DNA from: Cordia subcordata
Taxonomy: Eukaryota; Streptophyta; Magnoliopsida; Boraginales; Cordiaceae
Assembly: GCA_028554755.1 (NCBI GenBank)
Contig: JAPTOF010000048.1
Location: 47,501 to 111,500 of the forward strand
Direction of reading: 5' to 3'
DNA: 64,000 bases
How positions within the stretch are numbered: the first letter of the stretch is position 1; each line of letters starts with the position of its first letter. Below the pieces are notes generated by a model. The model was not told the DNA's origin. It worked only from the letters and a program-made list of their open reading frames with translations, and ran no database searches. Position numbers and translations under genes: made by a program. Of this stretch, positions 1-9,782 are shown one piece after another.

Positions 1-620
1 ACGCCACAATTATGTTTCCCATTTTCTTGTTATTACGCTGGCCCAATTACCGCCCAAATTTTTTGTCCCGCCAAATATCAACCCTGTGAATTATTTGTTC
101 ATTGATAAGAACTTTCGCCCACCGTTCCTGAGCATGCATGCTACCGCGTTCTCGGCAATGCATGCCCCTACGAAAAATCAATCGCTTTATAGTGAAAATC
201 AACCATTACAAACCATCTTTTATACAGCTCCAAAGTTTATGTTTTTGGGGCAAGGGTACAAAATGTTAAAGGATAATATTTATTGCAAGGAAGGAGGATC
301 GAACCCAGCACCTCAAAGGAATGATCAAAAAATAAATCACTTGCGTCACCAACTAAGCCACTAAAGGAATTTAACTAATTTTTCAAACAAAATCTAATGA
401 GGGCATAATATCTAACCCGGTGAGCAAAACAATTTCAAAATTTTTTGAGGTTCAATTAAATTTCGAAGCTCCAATATCATCGCTGTGCAATGTGTTTTAA
501 CACTTCCGGCAGTTAAAAATAAAGGTTGCAAAGTTTGAGGTTTTTTGTTAAAGGACCGTTCAAGTCCAATTAAGGTAGAAAACAGCCTCGAATCGCGAAA
601 ATTCTTGCCCCAAACCGCCT
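1..620. repeat. Long direct repeat, copy 1
   Basis: This stretch is repeated almost base for base at 2453-3078. Shared landmarks in the same order are attatgtttcccattttctt, the GCATGCATG-rich part, the tRNA-like block and the end caaaccgcct. Copy 1 then runs directly into the 306-bp tandem array, whereas copy 2 continues into acggcagtttgc. It contains no credible coding frame. It looks like a satellite-type or segmental repeat of unknown family. Confidence 0.85.
296..360 (-). repeat. tRNA-like pol III promoter block (SINE-head-like), copy 1
   Basis: On the minus strand an A-box-like TGGCTTAGTTGG (349-360) is followed about 42 bases later by a B-box-like GGGTTCGATCC (296-306). This is the order and spacing of an internal RNA polymerase III promoter in a tRNA or tRNA-derived SINE. 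The block does not fold obviously into a complete tRNA, so a tRNA-derived repeat head is more likely than a functional tRNA gene. A near-identical copy lies at 2754-2818. Confidence 0.5.
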
Positions 621-2115
621 AATGCTCCCTAATGCCTTTGCCAATGTCACATGCCCGACCGTCCCCGACGACCCCTTCGCCCGGCTCGCCCGCCCACTTT
701 GTCCTTGTAACGCGCCCCCCGCCTTGCAATCTTTTTATCCTGGCCTAATATCGACTCAAGGAATGTTTTCGCGAATTAATATGAATTTCCCAGAATTTTC
801 TCGAATTTTTTGCTATTTTTTCCTATTTTTCGCTATTTATTAAAAAATAAATATTTTTTCGGGAAAAAATTTTTTCCGACCATATAGCTTTCATCCTCGT
901 GCCACAAGGAGCATTTTGGTTATAAACATGCTCCCTAATGCCCTTGCCAATGTCACATGCCCGACCGTCCCCGACGACCCCTTCGCCCGGCTCGCCCGCC
1001 CACTTTGTCGTTGTAACGCGCCCCCCGCCTTGCAATCTTTTCATCCTGGCCTAATATCGACTCAAGGAATGTTTTCGCGAATTAATATGAATTTCCCAGA
1101 ATTTTCTCGAATTTTTTGCTATTTTTTCCTATTTTTCGCTATTTATTAAAAAATAAATATTTTTTCGGGAAAAAATTTTTTCCGACCATATAGCTTTCAT
1201 CCTCGTGCCACAAGGAGCATTTTGGTTATAAACATGCTTCCTAATGCCCTTGCCAATGTCACATGCCGGACCGTCCCCGACGACCCCTTCGCCCGGCTCG
1301 CCCGCCCACTTTGTCGTTGTAACGCGCCCCCCGCCTTGCAATCTTTTTATCCTGGCCTAATATCGACTCAAGGAATGTTTTCGCGAATTAATATGAATTT
1401 CCCAGAATTTTCTCGAATTTTTTGCTATTTTTTCCTATTTTTCGCTATTTATTAAAAAATAAATATTTTTTCGGGAAAAAATTTTTTCCGACCATCTAGC
1501 TTTCATCCTCGTGCCACAAGGAGCATTTTGGTTATAAACATGCTCCCTAATGCCCTTGCCAATGTCACATGCCCGACCGTCCCCGACGACCCCTTTTTTG
1601 TCGTTGTAATGTGCCCCCCGCCTTGCAATCTTTTTATCCTGGCCTAATATCGACTCAAGGAATGTTTTTGCGAATTAATATGAATTTCCCAGAATTTTCT
1701 CGAATTTTTTGCTATTTTTTCCTATTTTTCGCTATTTATTAAAAAATAAATATTTTTTCGGGAAAAAATTTTTTCCGACCATCTAGCATTCATCCTCGTG
1801 CCACAAGGAGCATTTTGGTTATAAACATGCTCCCTAATGCCTTTGCCAATGTCACATGCCCGACCGTCCCCGACGACCCCTTCGCCCGGCTCGCCCGCCC
1901 ACTTTGTCCTTGTAACGTGCCCCCCGCCTTGCAATCTTTTTATCCTGGCCTAATATCGACTCAAGGAATGTTTTCGCGAATTAATATGAATTTCCCAGAA
2001 TTTTCTCGAATTTTTTGCTATTTTTCCCTTTTTTTCGCTATTTATTAAAAAATAAATATTTTTTTCTGGAAAATTTTTTTTCCGACCATCTAGCTTTCAT
2101 CCTCGTGCCACAAGG
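621..2115. repeat. 306-bp tandem repeat array, five units
   Basis: Units begin at about 622, 928, 1234, 1540 and 1827. The first three are exactly 306 bases apart and the fourth is about 19 bases shorter, having lost part of the cgcccggctcgcccgccca segment. Each unit has a GC-rich half (cccgaccgtccccgacgacc) and an AT-rich half (tttttcctatttttcgctat). Differences between units are few, so the expansion is recent. Short frames of 70-77 residues recur once per unit on both strands and are by-products of the repetition. Confidence 0.95.
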
Positions 2116-2452
2116 CGCATGTTTCCCATTATCTCATTATTACGTGTCCGATAACCATCTAATTGTTTTATCCTAGCCAAATATCAACTCATGAATTCTG
2201 TCTGTTTGTCAATGTGAATTCTCGTTACCCACTGTGGCCCAGAATCATGCATGCCACCGTGCCCCAACCATGCATGCCTCCTTGCCCCCAATAATGTTTA
2301 TCCATCGTCTCGTTATTACGTATCCAATCACCATCCAATTATTTTATCCTAGAAAGATATCAACACAAGGAATTGTTCATCTGTATGAATTCTCTTTACC
2401 CAGCATGCCCCCGAAGCATGCATGCCACTGTGCCCCAGCAACGCATGTCACC
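2116..2452. repeat. Degenerate satellite monomers, about 170-180 bp
   Basis: The phrase atcctagccaaatatcaac and variants recurs at about 2170, 2348 and 2516, and also inside the 306-bp units and near position 66. Between occurrences lie GCATGCATGCCACCGTGCCCC-like segments. These look like diverged monomers of the family that also gave the flanking direct repeats and the AT half of the 306-bp unit. No coding potential is seen. Confidence 0.6.
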
Positions 2453-3078
2453 ACGCCGTCAATTATGTTTCCCATTTTCTTGTTATTACGCGTCCAATTA
2501 CCGTCCAAATTTTTTGTCCTGGCCAAATATCAACCCCAGGAATTATTTGTTCATTGATAAGAACTTTCTGCCCACCGTGCCCCGGAACATGCATGCTACC
2601 GTGCCCCTCGGCAATGCATGCCCCCACGACAAATCAATCGTTTTATAGTGAAAAATCAACCATTACAAACCATCTTTTATACAGCTCCAAAGTTTATGTT
2701 TTTGGGGGCAAGGGTACAAAATGTTAAAGGACAATATTTATTGCAAGGAAGGAGGATCGAACCCAGGACCTCAAAGGAATGATCAAAAAATAAATCACTT
2801 GCGTCACCAACTAAGCCACTAAAGGAATTTAACTAATTTTTCAAACAAAATCTAATGAGGGCATAATATCTAACCCGGTGAGCAAAACAATTTCAAAATT
2901 TTTTGAGGTTCAATTAAATTTCGAAGCTCCAATATCATCGCTGTGCAATGTGTTTTAACACTTCCGGCAGTTAAAAATAAAGGTTGCAAAGTTTGAGGTT
3001 TTTTGTTAAAGGACCGTTCAAGTCCAATTAAGGTAGAAAACAGCCTCGAATCGCGAAAATTCTTGCCCCAAACCGCCT
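2453..3078. repeat. Long direct repeat, copy 2
   Basis: Partner of 1-620 with scattered substitutions and small indels. It carries the second tRNA-like block and continues past the shared end point into sequence not seen next to copy 1. Confidence 0.85.
2754..2818 (-). repeat. tRNA-like pol III promoter block (SINE-head-like), copy 2
   Basis: Same arrangement as 296-360: A-box-like TGGCTTAGTTGG at 2807-2818 and B-box-like GGGTTCGATCC at 2754-2764 on the minus strand. Both boxes are conserved between the copies, though this may simply reflect the age of the duplication. Confidence 0.5.
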
Positions 3079-3938
3079 ACGGCAGTTTGCATTGGATAGA
3101 TCTCGAAAAATTACCCAAATTCAAAAAAAAAATCACCCGAAACGGACCACCGAGCACAAAGTTATACCTTTTTAAAGATTCGGCACCCACACTTAAATTT
3201 TTCCAGTTCTAGACCGCCTGGATTTGCGTTTTCAGCCACTCCATCGCGTAGATCTAGTCGAGACGCATGAAAATGACTACTCACGCTTAAAAAATGGACG
3301 AGCGAGCATAGAGTTATGCCTTTCCAAAGTTTCCTACAAATCCATACAGCGTGTGTTCCATTTAATATAGCGTGGCAGTGTTCTGGAAAAGCAAGGAGTC
3401 GACTTTTGGCGTATCTGAACTTTATCTTTTGAACCAAATATAGAGGAGAAAATAAAAACCCGAGCAATAGTACATACCCGAGAGACGCCATATGAACTAA
3501 AATACTGTCTCTAGGTGGTTGATATTAATTCCTCACCTCCAACTTCGCATGCAAATCAAGCTAATCACATGAGCTCAATGACCACGTGTGCTCCTTTTCA
3601 TAGCAACTCTCAAAATGTTGACACGGTTCCCACTCATGCAAACCAAAATGTCTCTATATCACATAAGCCATGAATTAATTCTCCTTCACTTGTTCAGCAA
3701 AAATCTTCTTGAAGTTGAAGTTCTTCAATTTAGAGAGTAGTCTTTTGAACAAAAAGCAACGCACGCTCAAAGAGGCCAATGTATGCTGCCTATATCTGGG
3801 TGCATTAACTGAGTACTTCTATGACGTCTAGATTACAAATTCGAACGAGCCCACGCGGAATAGCTCACCATTGCCATATTTGACAGTAACCAAAGCGCAT
3901 AATAAAGAGCACACACGGAATAGCTCGCCATTGCCATA
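3079..3938. other. No gene recognised; satellite edge and unassigned sequence
   Basis: Up to about 3500 the sequence looks like a further part of the repeat family, with two related phrases around 3150 and 3305 (gagcacaaagttatacctttt and gagcatagagttatgccttt). From 3500 to 3800 one plus frame reads through a Ser/Thr/Asn/His-rich stretch resembling low-complexity linker, too broken to call. At 3851-3877 and 3911-3937 a short direct repeat (ggaatagctc, then cattgccatatt) occurs. Confidence 0.5.
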
Positions 3939-4214
3939 TTGCATATGCCACATGATGACGAGTTGATAACCAATTTTGACCTTGACTCACTGCAGCATAA
4001 TGTCTTAAATCCTGATATACAGGGCTGTCACGCTATACTCGACAATAGCCCAGATGGCGGCTATAACCAACGTGTTCGCCAATATCCAAAACTATATGAG
4101 CCAAATTTTTCCTTCCCAAACACAACCTTTTACCCAACTGCACACCTTTCCTTTATGCTGCAGTCTACTAACCAAACTCCTTTAGGCATGCAAGAAGAAT
4201 CATTATACCAAGAA
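3939..4214 (+). other. Unrecognised open frame
   Basis: An open frame starts at 3939 and stays open to 4319, where it overlaps the antisense copia remnant. The product is rich in Asp, Asn, His, Pro and Tyr, and I recognise no motif. It may be a fragment of another element or chance. The part beyond 4203 is certainly shadowed by copia RNase H on the opposite strand. Confidence 0.2.
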
Positions 4215-4785
4215 GATGATCACTATCTTATCTCGCACGAAATGTGTGTTAACATCAATGTGTTTGGTGAGTGCATGAAAAAAATAATTTGCATTGAGGT
4301 AAGTCGCAAAGCTCAGTGAGGAGTGATTGTAACTAGCAAATCCCAACAGTGGCATAAGCAACAGCTCGATAATTAACCTCAATACTGGAATGTGCAATGG
4401 TAGTTTGCTTTTTCACAAACCAAGAAATCAAATTGTCACCCAAGTAGATGCAGTAACCATGTGTGCTTCTCCTATTATCGGGGCAACTAGCCCAGTCAAA
4501 ATCAAAATAGGCATGCAAAGTAAAATCAACAGATTTCCTAATATGAACTACAATGCCATGAAGATACGAAATTTAGCACAAGTTAGTAAATTAGAGACAT
4601 ATTTTTCTTGTGAAAGCAAAAGACTATTACCCAAATGTTGAACTTATATGCCTATAAAATAAGAAAGAGTGCTGAGATCCTTTAGTGCAAATTGCTAATG
4701 AAGACGATCAATAACAGAGGCAAATGTACATGTACAACTCCCTATAATAATATATAATCAACTTAAACCAATAGAAACATAGTGA
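4203..4785 (-). pseudogene. Old copia element: reverse transcriptase C-terminus and RNase H remnant
   Basis: Read on the minus strand, about 4700 to 4520 gives the end of a copia reverse transcriptase (LKDLSTLSYFIGI, then LSQEKYVSNLLTCAKF). It is followed by RNase H with FDWASCPDNRRSTHGYCIYL and DNLISWFVKKQTT, and near 4215 TKHIDVNTHFVRDK. Several stops and at least one frameshift are present. The palm with the YVDD box and everything N-terminal to it is missing. This is the left part of the copia element whose integrase is at 15054-17053; the Sirevirus inserted between them. The frame degenerates at about 4210 and no 3' LTR was recognised. Confidence 0.8.
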
Positions 4786-4790
4786 CATTA

Positions 4791-6139
4791 TGTTGGCTAA
4801 ATACTCATTATTATATTAATTTTGATGATAAAAATTGTGATTAATTTACTAAAAAGCATCTTGTGAGTTTCAAATGAATATCATAAGATAGGTGCTTGGA
4901 AGATGGAGAATATGCTTAGCATTCATCTACCAAAGATTAAAACTCAAGCATGAAGAAGAAGAAGATAATGAGAAGTCATAAGGCAGAGGCGAGGCATCAT
5001 AACGAGTAATGGATGTCATGCTCCCCTGTAAATAGCCTTACATTCATTTTTAAGAGTTCAAGCATCTCATCTTCATTTTAAAACCATATGGACATTTATT
5101 TACAAATGCAAAACTTTATTTGATTAAATGCATGAAATTCTTCAAACACATGTTTTGGAATGATTTTAAGCTTCAATTGATCTTTTAAAACTTGTTTGGA
5201 GTTGATTTCGTGTTGTAAAAATGAGTTAGAATTGACTTAAAATGGTTTTAGCTTGTTTGGCTTTGTTTCCAGGTTTCTGGTCCAGCTGGACCCCCATAGC
5301 CAATTGACTGGCTAAGTTTGGCTAAGTGTGGGGGTCGCCCAGCCTAACTAGAAAGTTTGGGACTGAGCCAGACCCTCTAGCTGGTCGACTACTTGAGGCG
5401 TCCGGCCAAATCAATAAAACAAAGGGGCAAGCCGGTCGACCGGTTGAGCGTTTTGCTGTAATAAATGTACTAGTCATTTATTACCATTAAGTCCCATTTT
5501 TCTCTCCCATCTTCACCTACCAAAGCCCTAACTCCCAAATTTATTTAAAATACACCTTCCAAACATTTGAAAGCATCAATCTAGGCTTGCAAAATCCTTC
5601 TTCATTATTCGTTACTAAGAATCATTGATCTATTATTGTGATATCTTTGAGCAGTCAAGAGCTTTAAATTTTCATATCTATTTGTGAGAAATTATATCAT
5701 TTTTATCACATACACACTCAAATTCCTAACGCATACACACTCTTTGAGCTAATAAATCTTGTGAAATATACATATTGGGCTTGAGAAGAGTGTGGGGAAA
5801 TCCTACAGAGAATGCCTCTTGGGTTCTTTGAATTTTGAGTTCAAAGAGTTGTAATACTTGGTTTGTATTTCACCAAGCTTTGAAGAAGCATTACAGTAAA
5901 ATTGATTAAAGTCTTAAGGAGAGCATCCTAGGGCGGTGGACATAGGCAAGGCCGAGCTACCTCAAAATCATTTGTCATTCTCTTCCTTATCTCTACTTTA
6001 CTTTACTTACCATTATTGATTGAGTAGTGTTTGATAAATTGCTTAAATGGACTTGTGTGCTTTGTTTGATAAATTTTTATTTGCGAAAAATTGTTCAATA
6101 TCTTAATTCACCTCCCACCCTTAAGATATTTGCCCCTCA
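4791..6139 (+). repeat. Sirevirus 5' LTR
   Basis: It begins tgttggctaaatactcatta and ends in ca just before the primer site, at 1349 bases. It matches the 3' LTR at 13916-15048 and the solo LTR at 54176-55489. GC-rich palindromic motifs lie at about 5275-5450 (for example agccggtcgaccggtt at 5430-5445). They precede an AT-rich putative core promoter region with tttatttaaaata near 5540. The final part contains the shared landmark atcttaattcacc followed by ttaagatatttgc. Confidence 0.92.
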
Positions 6140-6140
6140 T

Positions 6141-6154
6141 TTGATATTGAGAGC
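6141..6154 (+). promoter_or_regulatory. Primer-binding site, initiator tRNA-Met type, degenerate
   Basis: Directly after the LTR the sequence ttgatattgagagc resembles the plant copia primer site tggtatcagagc, complementary to initiator tRNA-Met, with a few changes. Confidence 0.65.
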
Positions 6155-6194
6155 TAGGGTTCTACGTATAGTTTAACAGCTAGTAGAACCATAT

Positions 6195-7520
6195 TTGGAA
6201 AATGTGGAAGGTATCTCTATTAAGAAAGCACCCTCTTTGGTGGAACTAATTATGCCTTTTGCAGAACGAGAATGGAAGTATTCATTCAATCACATGATTA
6301 TAAGGCTTGGAAGATAATAGAAAATGGACCTATATTGCCTACTAAAATGGAAAGGGATAAAAGAGTTCCTAAACCTAAGAGTGAATGGAATGATGAGGAT
6401 ATTAAATTATTTGAATTAAATCAAAAGGTTTTGCATTATTTATTCAGTAGTGACATGAATGCAATTGAGTTTGCTGGAGTAATAGGGTGAACTTCAGCTA
6501 AAGAACTATGGGACCAATTAGAAGTAACCTATGAGGGGACTAACCAAGTGAATGAATCAAGAATTGCTATGCTTACATAGATATGAATTGTTTAAAATGC
6601 CTCCTAATGAAAGTGTTGAGCAAATGTTTTCTAGATTCATTGAGATTACTAAAAGATTGAAGAAACTTGGAAAAGACTATTCAAATGTAGAGAAAGTGAG
6701 GAAGGTGCTAAGAAGTTTGCCATCATCATTGCAACCAAAGGTGATGGTCAGCAAGGAAGTCAACAAGCTTATTGGGTCACTTATGACTCACGATCTTGAG
6801 ATAAAGTACCATAATAGAGAAGATAGGAAGATGAAGAAGTCCATAGCACTTGTTGCATCAAAATACACATCAACCAACGATGAAGATGATGATGAGGACC
6901 CAAAGGGTAAAAAGATTGCACTTCTTGCTTGGAACTTCAAAAAGTTCATGAAGTTTAGAAAAATGAAGAAAGGAACATCTTCTAACAACACCAATTGGAA
7001 GAAGAAGGGAAAAGAAGTAAAAAAATTCAAAAGGTCAAAAGAAACAAGAAATGACAAGTTAAAGTGCTTCAATTGCAATAAGCCAAGGTACATAAAAGCA
7101 AATTGCCCGAAGCTAGCAAAGAAAAAGGAAGGCAAAGCACTTAAGGGCACTTGGGATGCCTTGGAAAGTGAAGAGGACATGGAAGAGCAACATGAGGTAG
7201 CCAACTTTTGCCTCATGGCCAATGAGGATGGGTCACAATCTTCACCTTTTCCATCTATTTATTACTCATCTAGTGAGGAAGAGGAAGAGGATTATAGCTT
7301 TGATGAACTCAATGATGTATTTAATTAATTACATGATGATTTTTAGACTTAGCAAAAAACAAGAAAATGTATAGAAATCTAAAACTTGCGTTTGATGAAA
7401 AAGAAATTTTGAAAAACAAAAATGCTTCTCTCATTGAGAAAATTGAAATTTCTTTTAAAAAAAATGACTCTTATGCCAAAGATTTTGTAAAATTTGAAAA
7501 GAAGTTAAACAATTGAAAAA
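6195..7520 (+). pseudogene. Sirevirus gag
   Basis: Gag remnant in several frames. The N-terminal part (6230-6490) has the copia gag signature WRTRMEVFIQSHDYKAWKII, followed by SAKELWDQLEVTYEGTNQV at about 6495-6550. A frame change leads to 6552-7327 with YELFKMPPNESVEQMFSRF. A zinc knuckle (CFNCNKPRYIKANC) sits at about 7065-7105; its Gly-His pair is replaced by Arg-Tyr, so the usual CCHC ligand His is lost. Beyond the stop near 7326 a Lys/Glu/Asn-rich coiled-coil extension, typical of Sirevirus gag, continues to about 7520. Gag would form the virus-like particle and bind RNA. Confidence 0.85.
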
Positions 7521-7557
7521 GAAGAATGAGGATCTAAGTGGCATTTTTCAAAAATTT

Positions 7558-8807
7558 ACAAATGGCACGGAGAACTTTGAAAAACTCTTTGGATCTCAAA
7601 AAATGGCTTTTGACAAAATTGGAATTGGCTATAGGCCAAACATTAACCAAAAATATTTCAAAAACCTTTTTTGTCAAGGCTTCAACTTCTACCTCCAGTT
7701 TCTCCACTTTATTAAGGTCAAACGTCACTTGTACTTTTTGTGAAAAGAAAGGGCATGTGTCAACATATTGTTAATATAGGCATCTTTGAGATAGAGGATC
7801 ACACGTCCTACATTAGCAAAAACCCAGATGGGTGGTCAATGTCAAAAATTGATACTAATGTTAAAGACCCCAAATGTTGGGGACCTAAAATAAAGAATTG
7901 CCCTTAAGTTTCATGTGTGTAGGTATGCAATGTAAGCAAAACTAGTATGATGAAGTAGATATTGGATAGTGGTTGCTCCAAGCACATGATGAGAATTCAT
8001 TACTCTTCTATAAGTTGAATAAAACCAAAGGTGCAAATGTTACCTCTGGAGATGATGCCAAAGGAAAATTAATTGGCAAAGGTATCATTGGTAAGAAGTT
8101 TCTCTTGCTATTCACAATGTGTTACTTGTAGAGGGTCTTAAATTCAATTTACTTAGTATAAGTCAATTATGTGATAAAGGTCACAAATGGCACGGAGAAC
8201 TTTGAAAAACTCTTTGGATCTCAAAAAATGGCTTTTGACAAAATTGGAATTGGCTATAGGCCAAACATTAACCAAAAATATTTCAAAAACCTTTTTTGTC
8301 AAGGCTTCAACTTCTACCTCCAGTTTCTCCACTTTATTAAGGTCAAACGTCACTTGTACTTTTTGTGAAAAGAAAGGGCATGTGTCAACATATTGTTAAT
8401 ATAGGCATCTTTGAGATAGAGGATCACACGTCCTACATTAGCAAAAACCCAGATGGGTGGTCAATGTCAAAAATTGATACTAATGTTAAAGACCCCAAAT
8501 GTTGGGGACCTAAAATAAAGAATTGCCCTTAAGTTTCATGTGTGTAGGTATGCAATGTAAGCAAAACTAGTATGATGAAGTAGATATTGGATAGTGGTTG
8601 CTCCAAGCACATGATGAGAATTCATTACTCTTCTATAAGTTGAATAAAACCAAAGGTGCAAATGTTACCTCTGGAGATGATGCCAAAGGAAAATTAATTA
8701 GCAAAGGTATCATTGGTAAGAAGTTTCTCTTGCTATTCACAATGTGTTACTTGTAGAGGGTCTTAAATTCAATTTACTTAGTATAAGTCAATTATGTGAT
8801 AAAGGTC
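7558..8807 (+). repeat. 625-bp tandem duplication inside the Sirevirus gag-protease region
   Basis: Bases 7558-8182 and 8183-8807 are consecutive copies; I noticed only one difference (ttaattggcaaagg versus ttaattagcaaagg). Each copy holds a second zinc-knuckle-like CTFCEKKGHVSTYC, a KDPKCWGPK segment and the aspartic protease signature LDSGCSKHM. The junction shows only one base of shared sequence. Because the copies are so alike, the duplication occurred late, probably after the element inserted, or it is an assembly artefact. Confidence 0.92.
7960..8743 (+). pseudogene. Sirevirus aspartic protease, duplicated
   Basis: LDSGCSKHM, the copia protease active-site context with DSG in place of DTG (usual in this group), is read at about 7965-7991 and again at 8590-8616. 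A downstream segment with VLLVEGLKFNLLSISQLCDK, the lead-in to the GAG-pre-integrase domain, also occurs in both copies. Frames are interrupted, so no continuous gag-pol polyprotein could be made. Confidence 0.8.
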
Positions 8808-9782
8808 ATAAAGTAGTATTTCAATCTTCTAGCTGCATTGTACATGAATGTGGTAAAGATAATATGTTATTTGTTGCTAGGAGAAATGAAAATGTGTACA
8901 CCATTGAAATTGATCAACTTGTGTGTCAACATGTTAAATGCTTATCGGTTGTACTTGATAATGCTTGGTTGTGGCATAGAAGATTAGGGCATGTTAGCAT
9001 GAGTTTATTGAATGATTTGTCAAAATATGATCTTGTCAGAGACCTACCAAAACTCAAATTTGTAAAAGACAAAATTTGTGATGCATGTAAACTAGGAAAA
9101 CAACACAAAACGTCTTTCAAATCCATTAACAAAGTTTCAACTAATAGAGCTTTACAATTGTTGTGTATGCACTTGTTTGGACCAATTGATATGGCAAGCC
9201 TAGGTGGTTCTAGATATACCTTTGTTGTTGTGGATGACTACACTAGGTTTTCATGAATTATGTTTCTTGCACATAAAAATGACGCCTTCAATAAATTTGA
9301 AATATTGTGTAGAAAAGTGCTAAATGAGGAAGGCTATTTTATAACTTGCATTCATAGTGATAATGGCACGGAATATGTGAACACACCTTGTATGCATTTT
9401 TGTGATGAGCATGGCATTAAGCACAACTTTCCCTCAACAAAATGGGGTAAAGATGAAGAATCGTACACTACAAGAAATAGCAAGAACCATGTTAAACGAA
9501 CACAACTTGCCAACATAATTTTGGAGTGAAACTGTAAACACCGCATGTTATGTGCAAAATAGAGTTTTAGTTAGACCCATTTTAAACAAAACTCCATATG
9601 AACTTTGGCATGGCAATACCCCTAAAATTTCATATTTCAAAATGTTTGGCTGCAAATGTTTTATCTTGAACACTAAAGATCATTTGAGAAAATTTGATGC
9701 TAAATCGGACGAAGGCATATTTTTAGGAATTCTAATTAGAGTAAATCTTATAGAGTCTATAATAAAAGAAATCTTGTTGTAG
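8744..9782 (+). pseudogene. Sirevirus integrase with GAG-pre-integrase domain
   Basis: The first frame (8744-9256) contains WLWHRRLGHVSMSLL and CDACKLGKQHKTSF, the His-His-Cys-Cys zinc part, then the start of the catalytic core (FVVVDDYTRFS). It stops at TGA 9254-9256, where copia integrases have Trp. The core resumes at 9260 with HSDNGTEY, the second acidic position. The C-terminal part at 9552-9782 has the family motif NKTPYELWHGNTPKISYFK followed by the FGCKCF segment. Integrase inserts the cDNA into host DNA. Confidence 0.88.

Noticed and set aside
296..360. A functional tRNA gene
   Set aside because: Only A- and B-box-like motifs are visible; I could not pair acceptor, anticodon and T stems, and the block is part of a larger repeat.
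622..2048. Repeated small open frames of 70-77 residues on both strands
   Set aside because: They recur once per 306-bp repeat unit and follow the repeat, with no codon-level conservation; products of tandem repetition.
621..2115. CRISPR-like array
   Set aside because: The 306-bp units are contiguous without unique spacers, and the rest of the window is plant retrotransposons.
6788..7222. 144-residue minus-strand frame over Sirevirus gag
   Set aside because: Antisense shadow of the Lys/Glu/Ser-rich gag region; Phe/Leu/Ser-rich composition is what such a complement produces.
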